Part shown: one piece after another, positions 35,968-45,130 of the stretch
Position numbering within the stretch: the first letter of the stretch is position 1
Layout: the number at the start of each line of letters is the position of its first letter
DNA from: Kiloniella litopenaei
GTDB lineage: Bacteria > Pseudomonadota > Alphaproteobacteria > Kiloniellales > Kiloniellaceae
Length of the DNA: 64,000 nucleotides
Assembly (NCBI RefSeq): GCF_000982415.1
Contig: NZ_LANI01000018.1
Location: 62,001-126,000, forward strand
Reading direction: 5' to 3'
Position numbers and translations under genes: made by a program
Notes under the pieces: model-generated
What the model was told of the DNA's origin: nothing
Seen by the model: the letters and a program-made list of their open reading frames with translations, nothing else
Database searches by the model: none

Positions 35968-36303
35968 TTAACGGCATGTAAGTGAAGCATCGATTTCACA
36001 GCCATCACTATCTTGGGATGCATCGATACAGCATTCGCAAACGAGGTAATCGACCAATTGCTGGACCGATGTGTAGTTTGCCCGGCAAATTAGGGTTGTC
36101 GCCTGTCTTTCCTGGGTGATCAGGTCAGCGATCATGAGGGTTTTCAGGTGGTGTGACAGGGTTGATCCCGGAATTTTCAGTTTGTCTTGTAATGCACCGA
36201 CAGAAAGGCCTTCTTTCCCGGCACGAATAAGTGCACGATAAATATCCAGCCTTTTGGGTTTTCCCAATGCTTCCATCTGTGACGCGGCAGTCTCTACATT
36301 CAT
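35968..36303 (-). CDS. ArsR-family metal-responsive repressor
   Basis: A 111-residue winged-helix regulator of the ArsR/SmtB group. The DNA-binding part has GLSVGALQDKLKIPGSTLSHHLKTL (residues about 34-58, shown in overlapping pieces KLKIPGSTLSHH). The C-terminal part has a cysteine set CECC near residue 89-92 and further cysteines at the end, suggesting sensing of As(III), Cd(II) or a similar soft metal. These proteins sit on their own operator and leave when metal binds. A palindrome, TTCTAGAA, lies 45 bases upstream. The cysteine-rich protein gene follows it. Confidence 0.88.
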   Translation of the reverse strand: MNVETAASQMEALGKPKRLDIYRALIRAGKEGLSVGALQDKLKIPGSTLSHHLKTLMIADLITQERQATTLICRANYTSVQQLVDYLVCECCIDASQDSDGCEIDASLTCR

Positions 36304-36347
36304 AATGAAGCTCTTCTGTTTTAAGATGATTACATAATAAACTGTAT

Positions 36348-36355
36348 TTCTAGAA
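36348..36355. promoter_or_regulatory. Palindrome TTCTAGAA upstream of arsR-like gene
   Basis: Eight-base perfect palindrome with an imperfect copy (TTCTAAAT) 20 bases further out, in the 157-base gap between the divergent arsR-like and slyX-like genes. Its role as operator is inferred from place only. Confidence 0.3.
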
Positions 36356-36460
36356 TTATCAAAATAAAGTTCTAAATTATATTTGTGTACAGATATTCAA
36401 AACCGTTACAAAGGCAAGGTGATGGAATGATTCAAAGATTTATAACTGAAAGATAATAGA

Positions 36461-36667
36461 ATGGAAGAGCTTGGTGAACGTATCAATGTTCTCGAAGGTT
36501 ATATTGCAGAACAGGATAAAACCATTCAAGAACTCAGCGATGTTTTAGCTGAACAATGGCAGGTTATCGAAAAACTTACCAAGCGTTTGGAACGTTCAGA
36601 GCGAATGGTCGAAGAGATTGTCAGTGGTCAGGATGATGGAGGGGGTACAGCTGTCTTTGTCCCCTGA
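36461..36667 (+). CDS. slyX: SlyX-family protein
   Basis: A 68-residue, largely coiled-coil protein. It matches the SlyX pattern of heptads: ERINVLEGYIAEQDKTIQEL followed by LAEQWQVIEKLTKRLERSE. The family is widespread and its function is not settled; E. coli SlyX is not essential. The gene is divergent from the ArsR-like gene and converges with a GNAT gene. The gap on its 5' side is AT-rich and probably holds both promoters. Confidence 0.7.
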   Translation: MEELGERINVLEGYIAEQDKTIQELSDVLAEQWQVIEKLTKRLERSERMVEEIVSGQDDGGGTAVFVP

Positions 36668-36693
36668 AAGTTTGCAGAAATCTTGGGCTCGAT

Positions 36694-37149
36694 TTAGTTG
36701 GGGCTGATTTCCATTAAATACGAACGGGTATAATAGTGATCCCAGTCTTCTGAATGAGTATGTTTGAACCGGTGCTTTTGGTAAAAATTATTGGCTCTGC
36801 TTTCTTTAAGGGCGCAAAGCTTTATGGGTAATTTTTCCCTGCAGGATATATCAACTATTTTCTTCATAACTGCGGAGCCTACACCGCTGCCTTGTGTGGT
36901 GGGATCTATGTAGAGATGATCAAGCCAAAGATGATCGTCTTTGGCAAAAAGAACATAAAAGCCAATAATTTGTTTTCGCCTTAAAACAAGTGTTGTTCTT
37001 TCCGGCTGGAACTTACTGGCAAAGCGTTCTCGGGCACGTTCTGGGTCAAAGCGTCCAACATTTGTCAGGCTCTCTTTCATCGCAGCAATGCGAATTGTGA
37101 TCAGTTTTTCCAAGTCTGATGGGGAAGCTGTTCTAAAAGAGAGCGACAT
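36694..37149 (-). CDS. GNAT-family N-acetyltransferase
   Basis: A 151-residue acetyltransferase of the GNAT fold. The acetyl-CoA loop appears as DPTTQGSGVGSAVMKKI (about residues 81-97), preceded by LDHLYI and followed by ALKESRANNFYQKHRFK, the usual final part. It may modify a small molecule or protein; the substrate is unknown. It follows the diguanylate cyclase gene by 47 bases on the same strand and could be co-transcribed. Confidence 0.8.
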   Translation of the reverse strand: MSLSFRTASPSDLEKLITIRIAAMKESLTNVGRFDPERARERFASKFQPERTTLVLRRKQIIGFYVLFAKDDHLWLDHLYIDPTTQGSGVGSAVMKKIVDISCREKLPIKLCALKESRANNFYQKHRFKHTHSEDWDHYYTRSYLMEISPN

Positions 37150-37196
37150 AATCGGTTCTTGTTCGGATATAATTTCGGTGAAAGAAAAAATGGGCT

Positions 37197-38228
37197 TTAC
37201 GAGATTTCCTGTATGACGCGGTTGCGCCCTTGGTCTTTGGCTCTATAGAGCGCTTCATCTGCACGCTGGATGAAACCTTCGAGAGATTCGCCCTTAACAT
37301 ACTTTGAAACACCGATAGAGAGTGTAATGCGTCCAAACTCTTGCCCGGTTTTTTTGTTTCTCAAAACCTGTTTTGCTATTTTTTCACGGATTTGATTTGC
37401 CAGGCTGGTCGCATCATGAAGGCTGGTGTTGGGCAGGATACAGGTGAATTCTTCTCCGCCATAGCGGGCGGGGGTGTCCTGTCCTTTGACGGCGCTTTTT
37501 AACTGGCGCGCCACGACTCGTAGTACTTCGTCGCCAACTCTGTGCCCGTAGGTGTCGTTGAATTTTTTAAAATGGTCAATGTCCATTAAAAGCAAGCATA
37601 GATCTGTTTTTTCTTCTTCCGCCTTTTCCGCTTCCTTGATCAGGTTTGTATCAAACAGCTTTCTGTTCCCGATTTGAGTCAGAGCATCTGTTAAAGATTC
37701 TGTTCTCACCTTTTCAAGATTTGCTTGCAGCGTATCAATTTCGCTGGATGATTTTTGTAACTGGCTTTGAAGGACTTTGTTTTTCTCTGTGATTACTGCG
37801 GTTTCCCGCACGATTTCTTGAACAAAATGCTGCAAAGAAGAGGCATTATCTTCTTCGGCCATATCGCCCGCAATACTGGTGATTTTTTCGCCGTAGCTGG
37901 CGTTGTCACTGCCGGCTTGGCTAATCTGTTGAATGACTTGTGCCAAGGTATCCTGTATCCTGACGCCAGCTTCTTGTAGGTGGTCACCATGGGCAGTGTC
38001 GGTTAAATAGAACTGTTGATACAGCTTGTTACAGGTTTCAAGCGTGAAGGGCTTGTCTTCTTCTATAATCTTGTCGATCGCTATTTTTAAATCTGTATTT
38101 TTGCCGCTGACATAATCATACCAGATTGTGTAGTTTGGGGGTGTTGAGGGGATGCCCCTTTGTCCCATAATCTTGATAGCTTGCTCTGCGTAAGTCTGAG
38201 CACTTGTAAAACTATCGGCAACCAACAT
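37197..38228 (-). CDS. Diguanylate cyclase (GGDEF domain) with helical N-terminal region
   Basis: A 343-residue cytosolic protein. The first 170 residues are mostly helical (NYTIWYDYVSG motif near residue 32, coiled coil later) and no known sensor was recognised. The GGDEF domain begins near residue 175 (LTDALTQIGNRKLFD) and carries the active-site GGEEF near 257. This should make cyclic di-GMP. The inhibitory I-site, normally RxxD five residues before the motif, reads KGQD, so product inhibition may be weak. ATG at 38228 was chosen because AAGGAT lies nine bases before it; a TTG at 38276 is less likely. Confidence 0.85.
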   Translation of the reverse strand: MLVADSFTSAQTYAEQAIKIMGQRGIPSTPPNYTIWYDYVSGKNTDLKIAIDKIIEEDKPFTLETCNKLYQQFYLTDTAHGDHLQEAGVRIQDTLAQVIQQISQAGSDNASYGEKITSIAGDMAEEDNASSLQHFVQEIVRETAVITEKNKVLQSQLQKSSSEIDTLQANLEKVRTESLTDALTQIGNRKLFDTNLIKEAEKAEEEKTDLCLLLMDIDHFKKFNDTYGHRVGDEVLRVVARQLKSAVKGQDTPARYGGEEFTCILPNTSLHDATSLANQIREKIAKQVLRNKKTGQEFGRITLSIGVSKYVKGESLEGFIQRADEALYRAKDQGRNRVIQEIS

Positions 38229-38374
38229 TTGCGGTATATCCTTAAAGTTTAATATCTTTGTTTGTAAAGTTAACAAGGTAGATATTTACCCAGTTAAGTA
38301 TATAAATAATCATACCTGTTTTCAGGTTATAGAATTTTTATAACCAGTCTTATTTATAGAATCATAGGCGTTAA

Positions 38375-38713
38375 TTAGTAGCTAACAGGATGAAGAATAT
38401 TATTAAAAACTTCGAGGGCTTCGGTCAGGCTTCGTGTTCGCTTTAGTTTTTTGTGTCCGTTGAACACCGTGTATTCTTCATAGCGATTTTTGTGGCCCAT
38501 GGACTTAACAACCGAAAACAAAGGAGTTTCATGTGCGTGTCTAAAGATAGAAAAAACGGCACAATCCCCTAGCATATCAATTGCATAGTCCCGCCACTCT
38601 CCTTTGGCAACTCTTTGGCTATAAACAGATAATAGTTGCCCAATTTCCTGTTTGTTGAACGTTATGTGTTGAGAGCTCTTCTTTCCCTTGTTCAGGTAAT
38701 AAACAGCAGTCAT
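38375..38713 (-). CDS. DUF2794 domain protein
   Basis: A 112-residue protein of the alphaproteobacterial DUF2794 family, function unknown. The core is ITFNKQEIGQLLSVYSQRV with KGEWRDYAIDMLGDCAVFSIF, then KLKRTRSLTEALEVFNNIL at the end. ATG at 38713 gives MTAVYYLNKGK, matching homologues; a longer frame adds 23 residues with cysteines but has no ribosome site. The chosen start has AAGGTG upstream. It is monocistronic on the minus strand. Confidence 0.75.
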   Translation of the reverse strand: MTAVYYLNKGKKSSQHITFNKQEIGQLLSVYSQRVAKGEWRDYAIDMLGDCAVFSIFRHAHETPLFSVVKSMGHKNRYEEYTVFNGHKKLKRTRSLTEALEVFNNILHPVSY

Positions 38714-38949
38714 CCAGCACCTTTTATGCAGTGAACATCCATAACTACAGGTTGGCTGATTTTTTTGTGAAGGTCCACTCATAAAAATAAATCATCCATA
38801 ACATCGTTAGTAGAATAACTGTTCGATAAAGATGTTGATCTATTTCGATTAAATCCTGATATTGATCTCGGATACCCAAAGATGCGGAATTAATGCGGGA
38901 CTGTCTATTTAATCCTGGGTTGTTATTACGTCCTAATATTGAGAGCTCT

Positions 38950-40209
38950 ATGACAGATAGCAGAGAAAAAAAGCAATATGATGTTGCTGTAATCGGTGGC
39001 GGAATGGTCGGGATTTCATCTGCTTTGTGGCTGCAAAAGAGCGGATATTCAGTTTGTGTTATTGATCGTAATCCCCCGGGTAACAGTACGGCCAGCGGCA
39101 GTGCATGTACCTTTGCTGATTATGCCTGTATTCCGATTAATTCCCCATCCTTACCATTTAAAGTACCAGCGCTGGTTCTAAGCAAAGACAGTCCTTTTGC
39201 GATAAAATGGAATTACATCTATCGAATGCTTCCTTGGCTTGGACAGTTTGTATCCCATTGCCGTCCAAAAGAAGTTATCCGTATCATTGATGCACTGGCT
39301 ATCCTGCTTTCCAAGGCCGAAAGTGGTCTAATGCCCTTGATAGAAGATACCGGGGCACAAGACCTTATTCAACGACGCGGATGTCTCTATCTATATAATA
39401 CAGAAAAAGGTTACGAAGCTGCGATTTCTGATATTCAGGCCAGACAGGAACGCGGGGTGTCGCTTTGTGAAATTGAGGCTGGGGAAGTATATGAAATGGA
39501 ACCAGAACTGGCGAAAGTCTTTTACAAGGGAGTGTTTTTCGATAAGTCATTTCAGTTTTTATATCCAGGAAAATTGATTGAACGCTTTACAGAACATTTT
39601 GTATCCCAAGGTGGCGCTTATGTTCATGAAAACGTTGAAGCAATAGAAAACTCTGGTGATGACAATGTGCGTGTTCTGTGTGCAAACACAGAATTTGTCG
39701 CGAAAAAAAGTGTTGTTGCTGCTGGTGCTCATGCACTGAGTTTACTTCCTTCCCTTGCGGGGAAGATGCCATTGGATACCGAACGCGGATATCACCTTAT
39801 GCTCAATGCGCAGACCTCTGTTCTTAACCGTCCTGTAGGTTGGGCCGAAAAGGGGTTCTATATGACCCCACTAGGCGATCAAGTAAGAATAGCTGGTACG
39901 GTAGAACTTGGTGGTTTGCAAAAGGGTTATACCAATAACTTGTTGGATTATCTGGAGCGAACGGCAAAAAAGGCCCTTCCAGATCTGGGGCAGCGTCAAA
40001 GTGAATGGTTGGGTTTTCGGCCATCAATGCCCGATGCATTACCTGTGATTGGATGTTCTCCTCATAACAGGAACATCATACTGGCATTTGGACATCAACA
40101 TATTGGCTTAACGTTGGGGGGAATCACTGGGAAAATTGTTGCTTCAATCGTTAAGGAAAGTGAGGTCTCGTTTGACCTTTCACCCTTTTCCCCAAAACGG
40201 TTTAGCTAA
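38950..40209 (+). CDS. FAD-dependent oxidoreductase, D-amino-acid dehydrogenase (DadA)-like
   Basis: A 419-residue flavoprotein of the DAO family. The dinucleotide-binding motif VAVIGGGMVGISSALWL starts near residue 12, followed by CVIDRNPPGNSTASGSA. The C-terminal part shows the family's GFRPSMPDALPVIG and FGHQHIGLTLGG motifs that close around FAD. DadA oxidises D-amino acids and passes electrons to the membrane quinone pool. ATG at 38950 is preferred over 38893, because homologues start near the FAD motif. No racemase or glycine-cleavage gene is adjacent. Confidence 0.82.
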   Translation: MTDSREKKQYDVAVIGGGMVGISSALWLQKSGYSVCVIDRNPPGNSTASGSACTFADYACIPINSPSLPFKVPALVLSKDSPFAIKWNYIYRMLPWLGQFVSHCRPKEVIRIIDALAILLSKAESGLMPLIEDTGAQDLIQRRGCLYLYNTEKGYEAAISDIQARQERGVSLCEIEAGEVYEMEPELAKVFYKGVFFDKSFQFLYPGKLIERFTEHFVSQGGAYVHENVEAIENSGDDNVRVLCANTEFVAKKSVVAAGAHALSLLPSLAGKMPLDTERGYHLMLNAQTSVLNRPVGWAEKGFYMTPLGDQVRIAGTVELGGLQKGYTNNLLDYLERTAKKALPDLGQRQSEWLGFRPSMPDALPVIGCSPHNRNIILAFGHQHIGLTLGGITGKIVASIVKESEVSFDLSPFSPKRFS

Positions 40210-40212
40210 CAG

Positions 40213-40590
40213 TTAGTTCCCGGATGCTACGTTTGATGGAGTAACTTGTTTGCTGTGGTATACGGTGGTTTGTGAGCTTGCTTCTTGATATGGGCTTTCA
40301 TAGCAGGTAACGCCACCAATATTACGGTAACAATAAAGGTTTTCGTAACCAGAATTTGCTAATCCATTTTCCAATTGCTCGTCTCTGCAATAGGGCTCAC
40401 CTTTTGATGTATAGACGATGGAACAGTCCTTTGCCATTGCCCAGCTAAAGAAATGATCTGTTATGGTTTTATCGGTATGAACAAGCGTTCCGACACTGGC
40501 CGCTGCAGTTACAGGGTCCGTTAAGCTACATCCGGCTAATGATGTTGCCGCTGTAATACTTATTAATAATGCACTTAAAAGACGCTTCAT
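40213..40590 (-). CDS. Small lipoprotein of unknown function
   Basis: A 125-residue predicted lipoprotein. Residues 1-20 are the lipid signal and LAGC places Cys21 as the modified residue, with Ser22 next, consistent with the outer membrane. The mature part contains several cysteines (about positions 54, 67, 86, 95) that may form disulfides. No domain was recognised. It converges with the FAD oxidase, with three bases between the stops. An ATG nine codons upstream is possible. Confidence 0.6.
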   Translation of the reverse strand: MKRLLSALLISITAATSLAGCSLTDPVTAAASVGTLVHTDKTITDHFFSWAMAKDCSIVYTSKGEPYCRDEQLENGLANSGYENLYCYRNIGGVTCYESPYQEASSQTTVYHSKQVTPSNVASGN

Positions 40591-40850
40591 AATTTTGCCT
40601 AGTTTAAAGCCGATCATCCGGTCAGTGATATACCTATTTGCGAAGTTTAGGGCATCTTCGTAAATAAATTATTAGGAAATGAGGTGTCGATCTTAGTAAC
40701 ACGCCCTGTTATTTGATGATTGCGATTGTTGTCGTGGTAAAGTTTCTATATAAAGTTCAACGAATTTCGAGTGATGACGGATTAGTCGCAGGCTTTTAAA
40801 AACAAGTTCTATACTAATGGTTATTCACAAAACCGAGGGATAATTAATTC

Positions 40851-41492
40851 GTGGCTGATATTTTTCAGGAAGTTGAAGAAGATCTGAAACGTGAACGCGT
40901 TGAAGTTCTTTGGAAAAAATATGGTAAGTGGGCAATTGGTGCCGCTGTTCTTATTGTGGCGGCAACGGCCGGTTTTCAAGGTTGGGAAAGCTATCAGAGC
41001 ACTGTGCAAGCTGAAAAATCAGCAGCCTTTGCTTCTGCCTTGGAATTGTCCCAGGCCGACAAGACAGACGAAGCTGCGAAAGTGTTGGCGCCTTTGGCGC
41101 AGAGTGATGATGGTTATGGGACCTTGGCCCGTTTTGAACAAGCACGTTTGTTGGCTGAATCCGGTGATACGACAGCTGCTGTTAAGGTTTGGGACGAGAT
41201 AGCTGCAAGCAGTCCTCCACTTTCAACCTTGAAGGATGTCGCGGCTCTATTAGCGGCTATGCATCTGGTTGAAAATGGCGAGCTCGCCGATGTGAAGCAA
41301 CGTCTGGCTGGATTAGCTGTTGCAAACGGTGCTTTCAGATACAGTGCTATTGAACTACAGGCGATCGTTGCTTTACGCGAAGGTGATAACGTTGCAGCTA
41401 AAGCGCTTTTTCAGCAGCTCATAGATGATGTCGATGCACCGAATGGGATCAAAAGTCGTTCTAGTCAAATACTAGAGAGCTTGGCGGAGTAA
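40851..41492 (+). CDS. YfgM-like/TPR-type envelope protein
   Basis: A 213-residue protein with one N-terminal membrane anchor (residues about 25-43, WAIGAAVLIVAATAGF) and a helical repeat domain outside. The start matches the conserved IFQEVEEDLKRERVEVLWKK of the family. It is placed directly before bamB and der, the same order as YfgM-BamB-Der elsewhere. YfgM in E. coli binds SecYEG and periplasmic chaperones. The GTG start has GAGGGA 11 bases upstream. The bamB gene starts five bases after its stop. Confidence 0.85.
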   Translation: MADIFQEVEEDLKRERVEVLWKKYGKWAIGAAVLIVAATAGFQGWESYQSTVQAEKSAAFASALELSQADKTDEAAKVLAPLAQSDDGYGTLARFEQARLLAESGDTTAAVKVWDEIAASSPPLSTLKDVAALLAAMHLVENGELADVKQRLAGLAVANGAFRYSAIELQAIVALREGDNVAAKALFQQLIDDVDAPNGIKSRSSQILESLAE

Positions 41493-41497
41493 GATAA

Positions 41498-42832
41498 ATG
41501 GGGATGGGGATGCGTAAAAGCCTGTTGATGCTTGGTCTGGGCTTTGTTCTTTCGGGATGCAGTCTGGCTGATGAATGGTGGGGTGAAGACGAAGCTCCAC
41601 CTTTACCTGGCGCACGTATTTCCATTCAATCCGTTGATAAGGGATTGCAGGCTGATCCATCCATAAGTGATCAACGCATTGTTTTGCCGCAACCGTTTAA
41701 AAATACGTACTGGACCCATAATGGGGGAAATCCAGCCCATGCCATGTTCCACCTTTCATTGGGTGATTTACCGCAAGAAAGCTGGAGCGATGATATCGGT
41801 GAAGAAAGCGACGGAGACGAGTTAATTCTCGCCCAGCCGATCGTTGTTGAATCCGTTCTTTTCACCATGGATTCCAGATCAACAGTAAAAGCATATGATC
41901 GTGTGACTGGTCGTGTTTATTGGGAAAAAGACCTGGACCCCCATGATGAAGATGATGGCTTTTTCGGTGGGGGAATCGCCTATGCTGATGGCCGCATTTT
42001 TGTATCAACTGGATTTGCAAGGGTTTTTGCGCTGGATGTTCGTTCAGGGGATATAATTTGGTCTCAGGATGCACCCGCACCAATCAGGGCCGCGCCAACC
42101 GTGAATGGCGGGCGGGTCTTTATTATTACGCTTGATAACCAGACGCTTTCACTGGCAGCTGATGATGGCCGCCGATTATGGAGCCATATCGGACTACAAT
42201 CTGAAACAAGCTTGCTGGGCGGGGCCAGCCCTGCAATCGCCGGACGTAAATTGGTCGTGCCGTATTCTTCTGGTGAGATTGTTGCCATTGATGTCATAGA
42301 AGGCGACGAAGAATGGAATTTGAACCTTTCTTCTGTCAAAAAGACTGATCCTCTGACTGATCTGGCCCACATTAAAGCGATGCCAGTTATTGACAGAGAC
42401 AGGGTCATTGCCATAAGCCACTCTGGTCGGATGGTTGCGATTGACCTTAAAGAAGGTGTTCGTCTTTGGGATACCGATATTGGTGGCGTTCAGATGCCGT
42501 GGGTTGCGGGTGAGTTTATCTATGTCCTGACCAATGATTCTCAGATTGCAGCGGTCAGACGACAGGATGGTCGCATTCGCTGGATACAATCTTTGCCACG
42601 TTTTGCTGACCCCGAAGATCGTAAGGACCTAATTGCATGGCAGGGACCCGTATTGGCTAGCGATCGTCTGATCGTGGCAGGGTCTCATGGTGAAGCAATT
42701 TCCCTGTCACCATATACAGGTGACATATTGGGTTATCTTGAGCTTCCTGATGGGGCTGCAATGCCGCCAGTCGTTGTCGGAAATAGCTTGTACTTCCTGA
42801 CAGCTGAAGCAGAAATTATCGCGATGCAGTAA
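41498..42832 (+). CDS. bamB: Outer-membrane assembly lipoprotein BamB
   Basis: A 444-residue lipoprotein that helps insert beta-barrel proteins into the outer membrane as part of the Bam complex. The signal ends in FVLSGC with Cys21 lipidated and Ser22 next. The mature protein is an eight-blade beta propeller of PQQ-like repeats (DRVTGRVYWEKDLD, GDIIWSQDAPAPIRAAP, DGRIRWIQSL). GGAG eight bases before the ATG supports 41498; starts at 41504 and 41510 remain possible. It is co-transcribed with the YfgM-like gene before and der after. Confidence 0.9.
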   Translation: MGMGMRKSLLMLGLGFVLSGCSLADEWWGEDEAPPLPGARISIQSVDKGLQADPSISDQRIVLPQPFKNTYWTHNGGNPAHAMFHLSLGDLPQESWSDDIGEESDGDELILAQPIVVESVLFTMDSRSTVKAYDRVTGRVYWEKDLDPHDEDDGFFGGGIAYADGRIFVSTGFARVFALDVRSGDIIWSQDAPAPIRAAPTVNGGRVFIITLDNQTLSLAADDGRRLWSHIGLQSETSLLGGASPAIAGRKLVVPYSSGEIVAIDVIEGDEEWNLNLSSVKKTDPLTDLAHIKAMPVIDRDRVIAISHSGRMVAIDLKEGVRLWDTDIGGVQMPWVAGEFIYVLTNDSQIAAVRRQDGRIRWIQSLPRFADPEDRKDLIAWQGPVLASDRLIVAGSHGEAISLSPYTGDILGYLELPDGAAMPPVVVGNSLYFLTAEAEIIAMQ

Positions 42833-42869
42833 GCCTGTGGGCTAATGCGCGAGAAGAAAGACAAACAAA

Positions 42870-44360
42870 ATGACTTTTACAGTCGCTATTGTAGGGCGCC
42901 CAAATGTTGGCAAATCTACATTATTTAACCGACTTGTTGGAAAACGGCTCGCACTTGTCGATGATCAACCCGGGGTAACCCGAGATCGGAGAGAAGGTGA
43001 TGCCTATCTTTTCGATTGCAGGTTTCGAATTATTGATACTGCTGGTCTGGAAGAGGCCTTCGATGGCAGTCTGGAAGCGCGTATGCGTCGACAGACGGAA
43101 CGAGCTGTAGAAGAGTCTGATCTCGTCATTATGGTTATCGATGCCCGCGTGGGCGTTATGCCAATTGATGAGCACTTTGCGAAATATCTCCGCCGAGGCA
43201 AAACGCCCATCGCTTTGATGGCGAACAAGTGCGAGGGAAAAGTCGGCGAAGAGGGGCTTATGGAGGCCTATTCTTTGGGGCTTGGTGAACCTATTCCGTT
43301 TTCGGCAGAACATGGTTTGGGCAGCAGTGATTTATATGATGTTATCAAGGAACATATGACACGTGCTGTCGAGGAAAAGGCATCATCTGACGTTTTTGAA
43401 AAGTCTGAACCTATAAAGCCAGCCCCAGCAATGGCAGCCAAAGCGGCCGAAGCCAAAGCAGCGGAAGAAAGTGATTCCGAGGATGACGAATATCCTGAGG
43501 ATGAGTTCGAGGGCTTTGAAGATGACGGCGAAGGGCGTGGACCTCTTCAGTTGGCTATTGTGGGGCGTCCGAACGTTGGTAAATCGACGTTGATCAATAA
43601 ATTGATTGACGAAGACAGATTACTGACTGGCCCCGAAGCTGGGATTACACGGGATGCGATTGCCATCGAATGGGAATACCGGGGAAAGCCTCTTAAGCTT
43701 GTGGATACCGCCGGGTTACGTCGTCGATCAAAAATCGAAGATAAGGTAGAGAAGCTCTCTGCTTCTGATACTATTCGTGCGCTGAAATATGCACAGGTTG
43801 TTGCTTTGGTTCTGGATGCTGATGGTGTCCTGGAAAAGCAAGATTTAACCATTGCCAGAACGGTGATTGACGAAGGTCGTGCTTTGGTCATCGTCGTAAA
43901 CAAATGGGATACCTGCAAAGATAAGGACGCTGTCATGCAGCGTGTTAAAGATCGACTACAGACATCTTTGCCACAGGTTAAAGGTATTCCCGTCGTCACC
44001 ATATCTGCACTTAAAGGGCACAAGCTCAATAAGATGCTGGATACTGTATTTGATATCTATGATGTGTGGAACATTCGTTTGCCAACGGCTGGCTTGAACA
44101 GATGGCTTGCAGAATTGATTGAACGCCACCCGCCGCCCGCGCCTGGTGGTCGACGGATTAAGTTGAAATACATCACGCAGGCGAGAACAAGGCCACCGAC
44201 CTTCGCTATTTCCTGTTCTTTGCCCGAAGATCTACCTGCGTCTTATACGAGGTTTTTGGAGAATAATCTCCGGGAAACCTTTGATATGCCGGGTGTTCCT
44301 CTTCGTATGCATATGAAAAAGGGTGATAACCCTTATGCAGGTAAGAAAAAGAGAAACTAA
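42870..44360 (+). CDS. der: GTPase Der (EngA), ribosome assembly factor
   Basis: A 496-residue protein with two GTPase domains. The first P-loop is GRPNVGKST (8-16), the second again GRPNVGKST near residue 231, each with a DTAGL switch region. Between them is an acidic linker (about 185-225, rich in Glu and Asp), longer than in many bacteria. A KH-like domain ends the protein (KLKYITQARTRPPTFAIS). Der is needed for 50S subunit maturation. It is the last gene of the YfgM-bamB-der unit, followed by a bidirectional terminator. Confidence 0.95.
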   Translation: MTFTVAIVGRPNVGKSTLFNRLVGKRLALVDDQPGVTRDRREGDAYLFDCRFRIIDTAGLEEAFDGSLEARMRRQTERAVEESDLVIMVIDARVGVMPIDEHFAKYLRRGKTPIALMANKCEGKVGEEGLMEAYSLGLGEPIPFSAEHGLGSSDLYDVIKEHMTRAVEEKASSDVFEKSEPIKPAPAMAAKAAEAKAAEESDSEDDEYPEDEFEGFEDDGEGRGPLQLAIVGRPNVGKSTLINKLIDEDRLLTGPEAGITRDAIAIEWEYRGKPLKLVDTAGLRRRSKIEDKVEKLSASDTIRALKYAQVVALVLDADGVLEKQDLTIARTVIDEGRALVIVVNKWDTCKDKDAVMQRVKDRLQTSLPQVKGIPVVTISALKGHKLNKMLDTVFDIYDVWNIRLPTAGLNRWLAELIERHPPPAPGGRRIKLKYITQARTRPPTFAISCSLPEDLPASYTRFLENNLRETFDMPGVPLRMHMKKGDNPYAGKKKRN

Positions 44361-44395
44361 AGAAAAAGGCTCCGATTTGGAGCCTTTTTCTTTAG
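44361..44395. terminator. Bidirectional terminator between der and SDR gene
   Basis: AGAAAAAGGCTCC and GGAGCCTTTTTCT pair over 13 bases with loop GATTT; T-rich tracts occur on both sides. It serves der (plus) and the purF-SDR operon (minus). Confidence 0.9.
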
Positions 44396-44398
44396 AAC

Positions 44399-45121
44399 TT
44401 AATTTTGTCTTAGATCTATATACTGCCCGTTGAGGGCACAGTCAGCCGAGGCCAAATCAACGAAAGTATCGGTAATTTCCTCTGGCGCTCTGAGTTTCAT
44501 TGGATCTTCGCCAGGGAATGCTTTTTCGCGCATGGTTGTTCTGATTGGTCCGGGGGAAATCAGGTTAGCCTTGACGTTTGTTTTTTCAATCTCACAGGCA
44601 TAAGACTGTACCAATGTATTCAGTGCAGCTTTTGATGCTTTATACAGGCTCCAGTATGCTTTTGCTGTTGATCCCGTGGTAACAAAAATAGCGCGGCCTG
44701 CGTCTGATTTTTTTAAAAGCGGATCAAGACTTCTGATCAAGCGATAGTTTGCGGTCACATTGATATCAAAAGTTTCTTGCCAGATTTTGGGCTTGATGTG
44801 GCCTATGGGGGATAGAGGGCCAAGTGATCCTGCATTTCCGACAAGAATATCAAGCTTGCCATAGCGGTCATATAGGGATGCACCTAGCTGGTCCAAACCA
44901 TCCATATTTTTAAGGTCATGGGGAATAAGGATAGGATTTTTACCGCCCTCAGAGCGAATTTCATCATCTATTTCTTCCAAAGCGCCGACTGTTCTAGCCA
45001 TGAGTAACAGCTGAGCGCCTTCTTGTGCATAGCGTTTGGCCACAGCGCGTCCAATACCCCGAGAAGCACCGGTGACAAGCGCAATTCTACCTTCAAGCCG
45101 TCCATTAACTACATCACTCAT
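44399..45121 (-). CDS. Short-chain dehydrogenase/reductase
   Basis: A 240-residue classical SDR. The NAD(P) motif GASRGIGRAVAKRY lies near residue 19, the structural NAG in LVGNAGSLG near 95, and the catalytic Tyr/Lys in YKASKAAL near 160 with the Ser in TGSTAKAY. The substrate is not known. It follows purF by nine bases, an arrangement also seen in other alphaproteobacteria, so it is the last gene of the cvpA-purF unit. Confidence 0.88.
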   Translation of the reverse strand: MSDVVNGRLEGRIALVTGASRGIGRAVAKRYAQEGAQLLLMARTVGALEEIDDEIRSEGGKNPILIPHDLKNMDGLDQLGASLYDRYGKLDILVGNAGSLGPLSPIGHIKPKIWQETFDINVTANYRLIRSLDPLLKKSDAGRAIFVTTGSTAKAYWSLYKASKAALNTLVQSYACEIEKTNVKANLISPGPIRTTMREKAFPGEDPMKLRAPEEITDTFVDLASADCALNGQYIDLRQN

Positions 45122-45130
45122 TAATACGTC

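Noticed and set aside
43547-44029. A 160-codon minus-strand frame within der
   Set aside because: It is a serine/threonine-rich shadow opposite the second GTPase domain, with no motifs.
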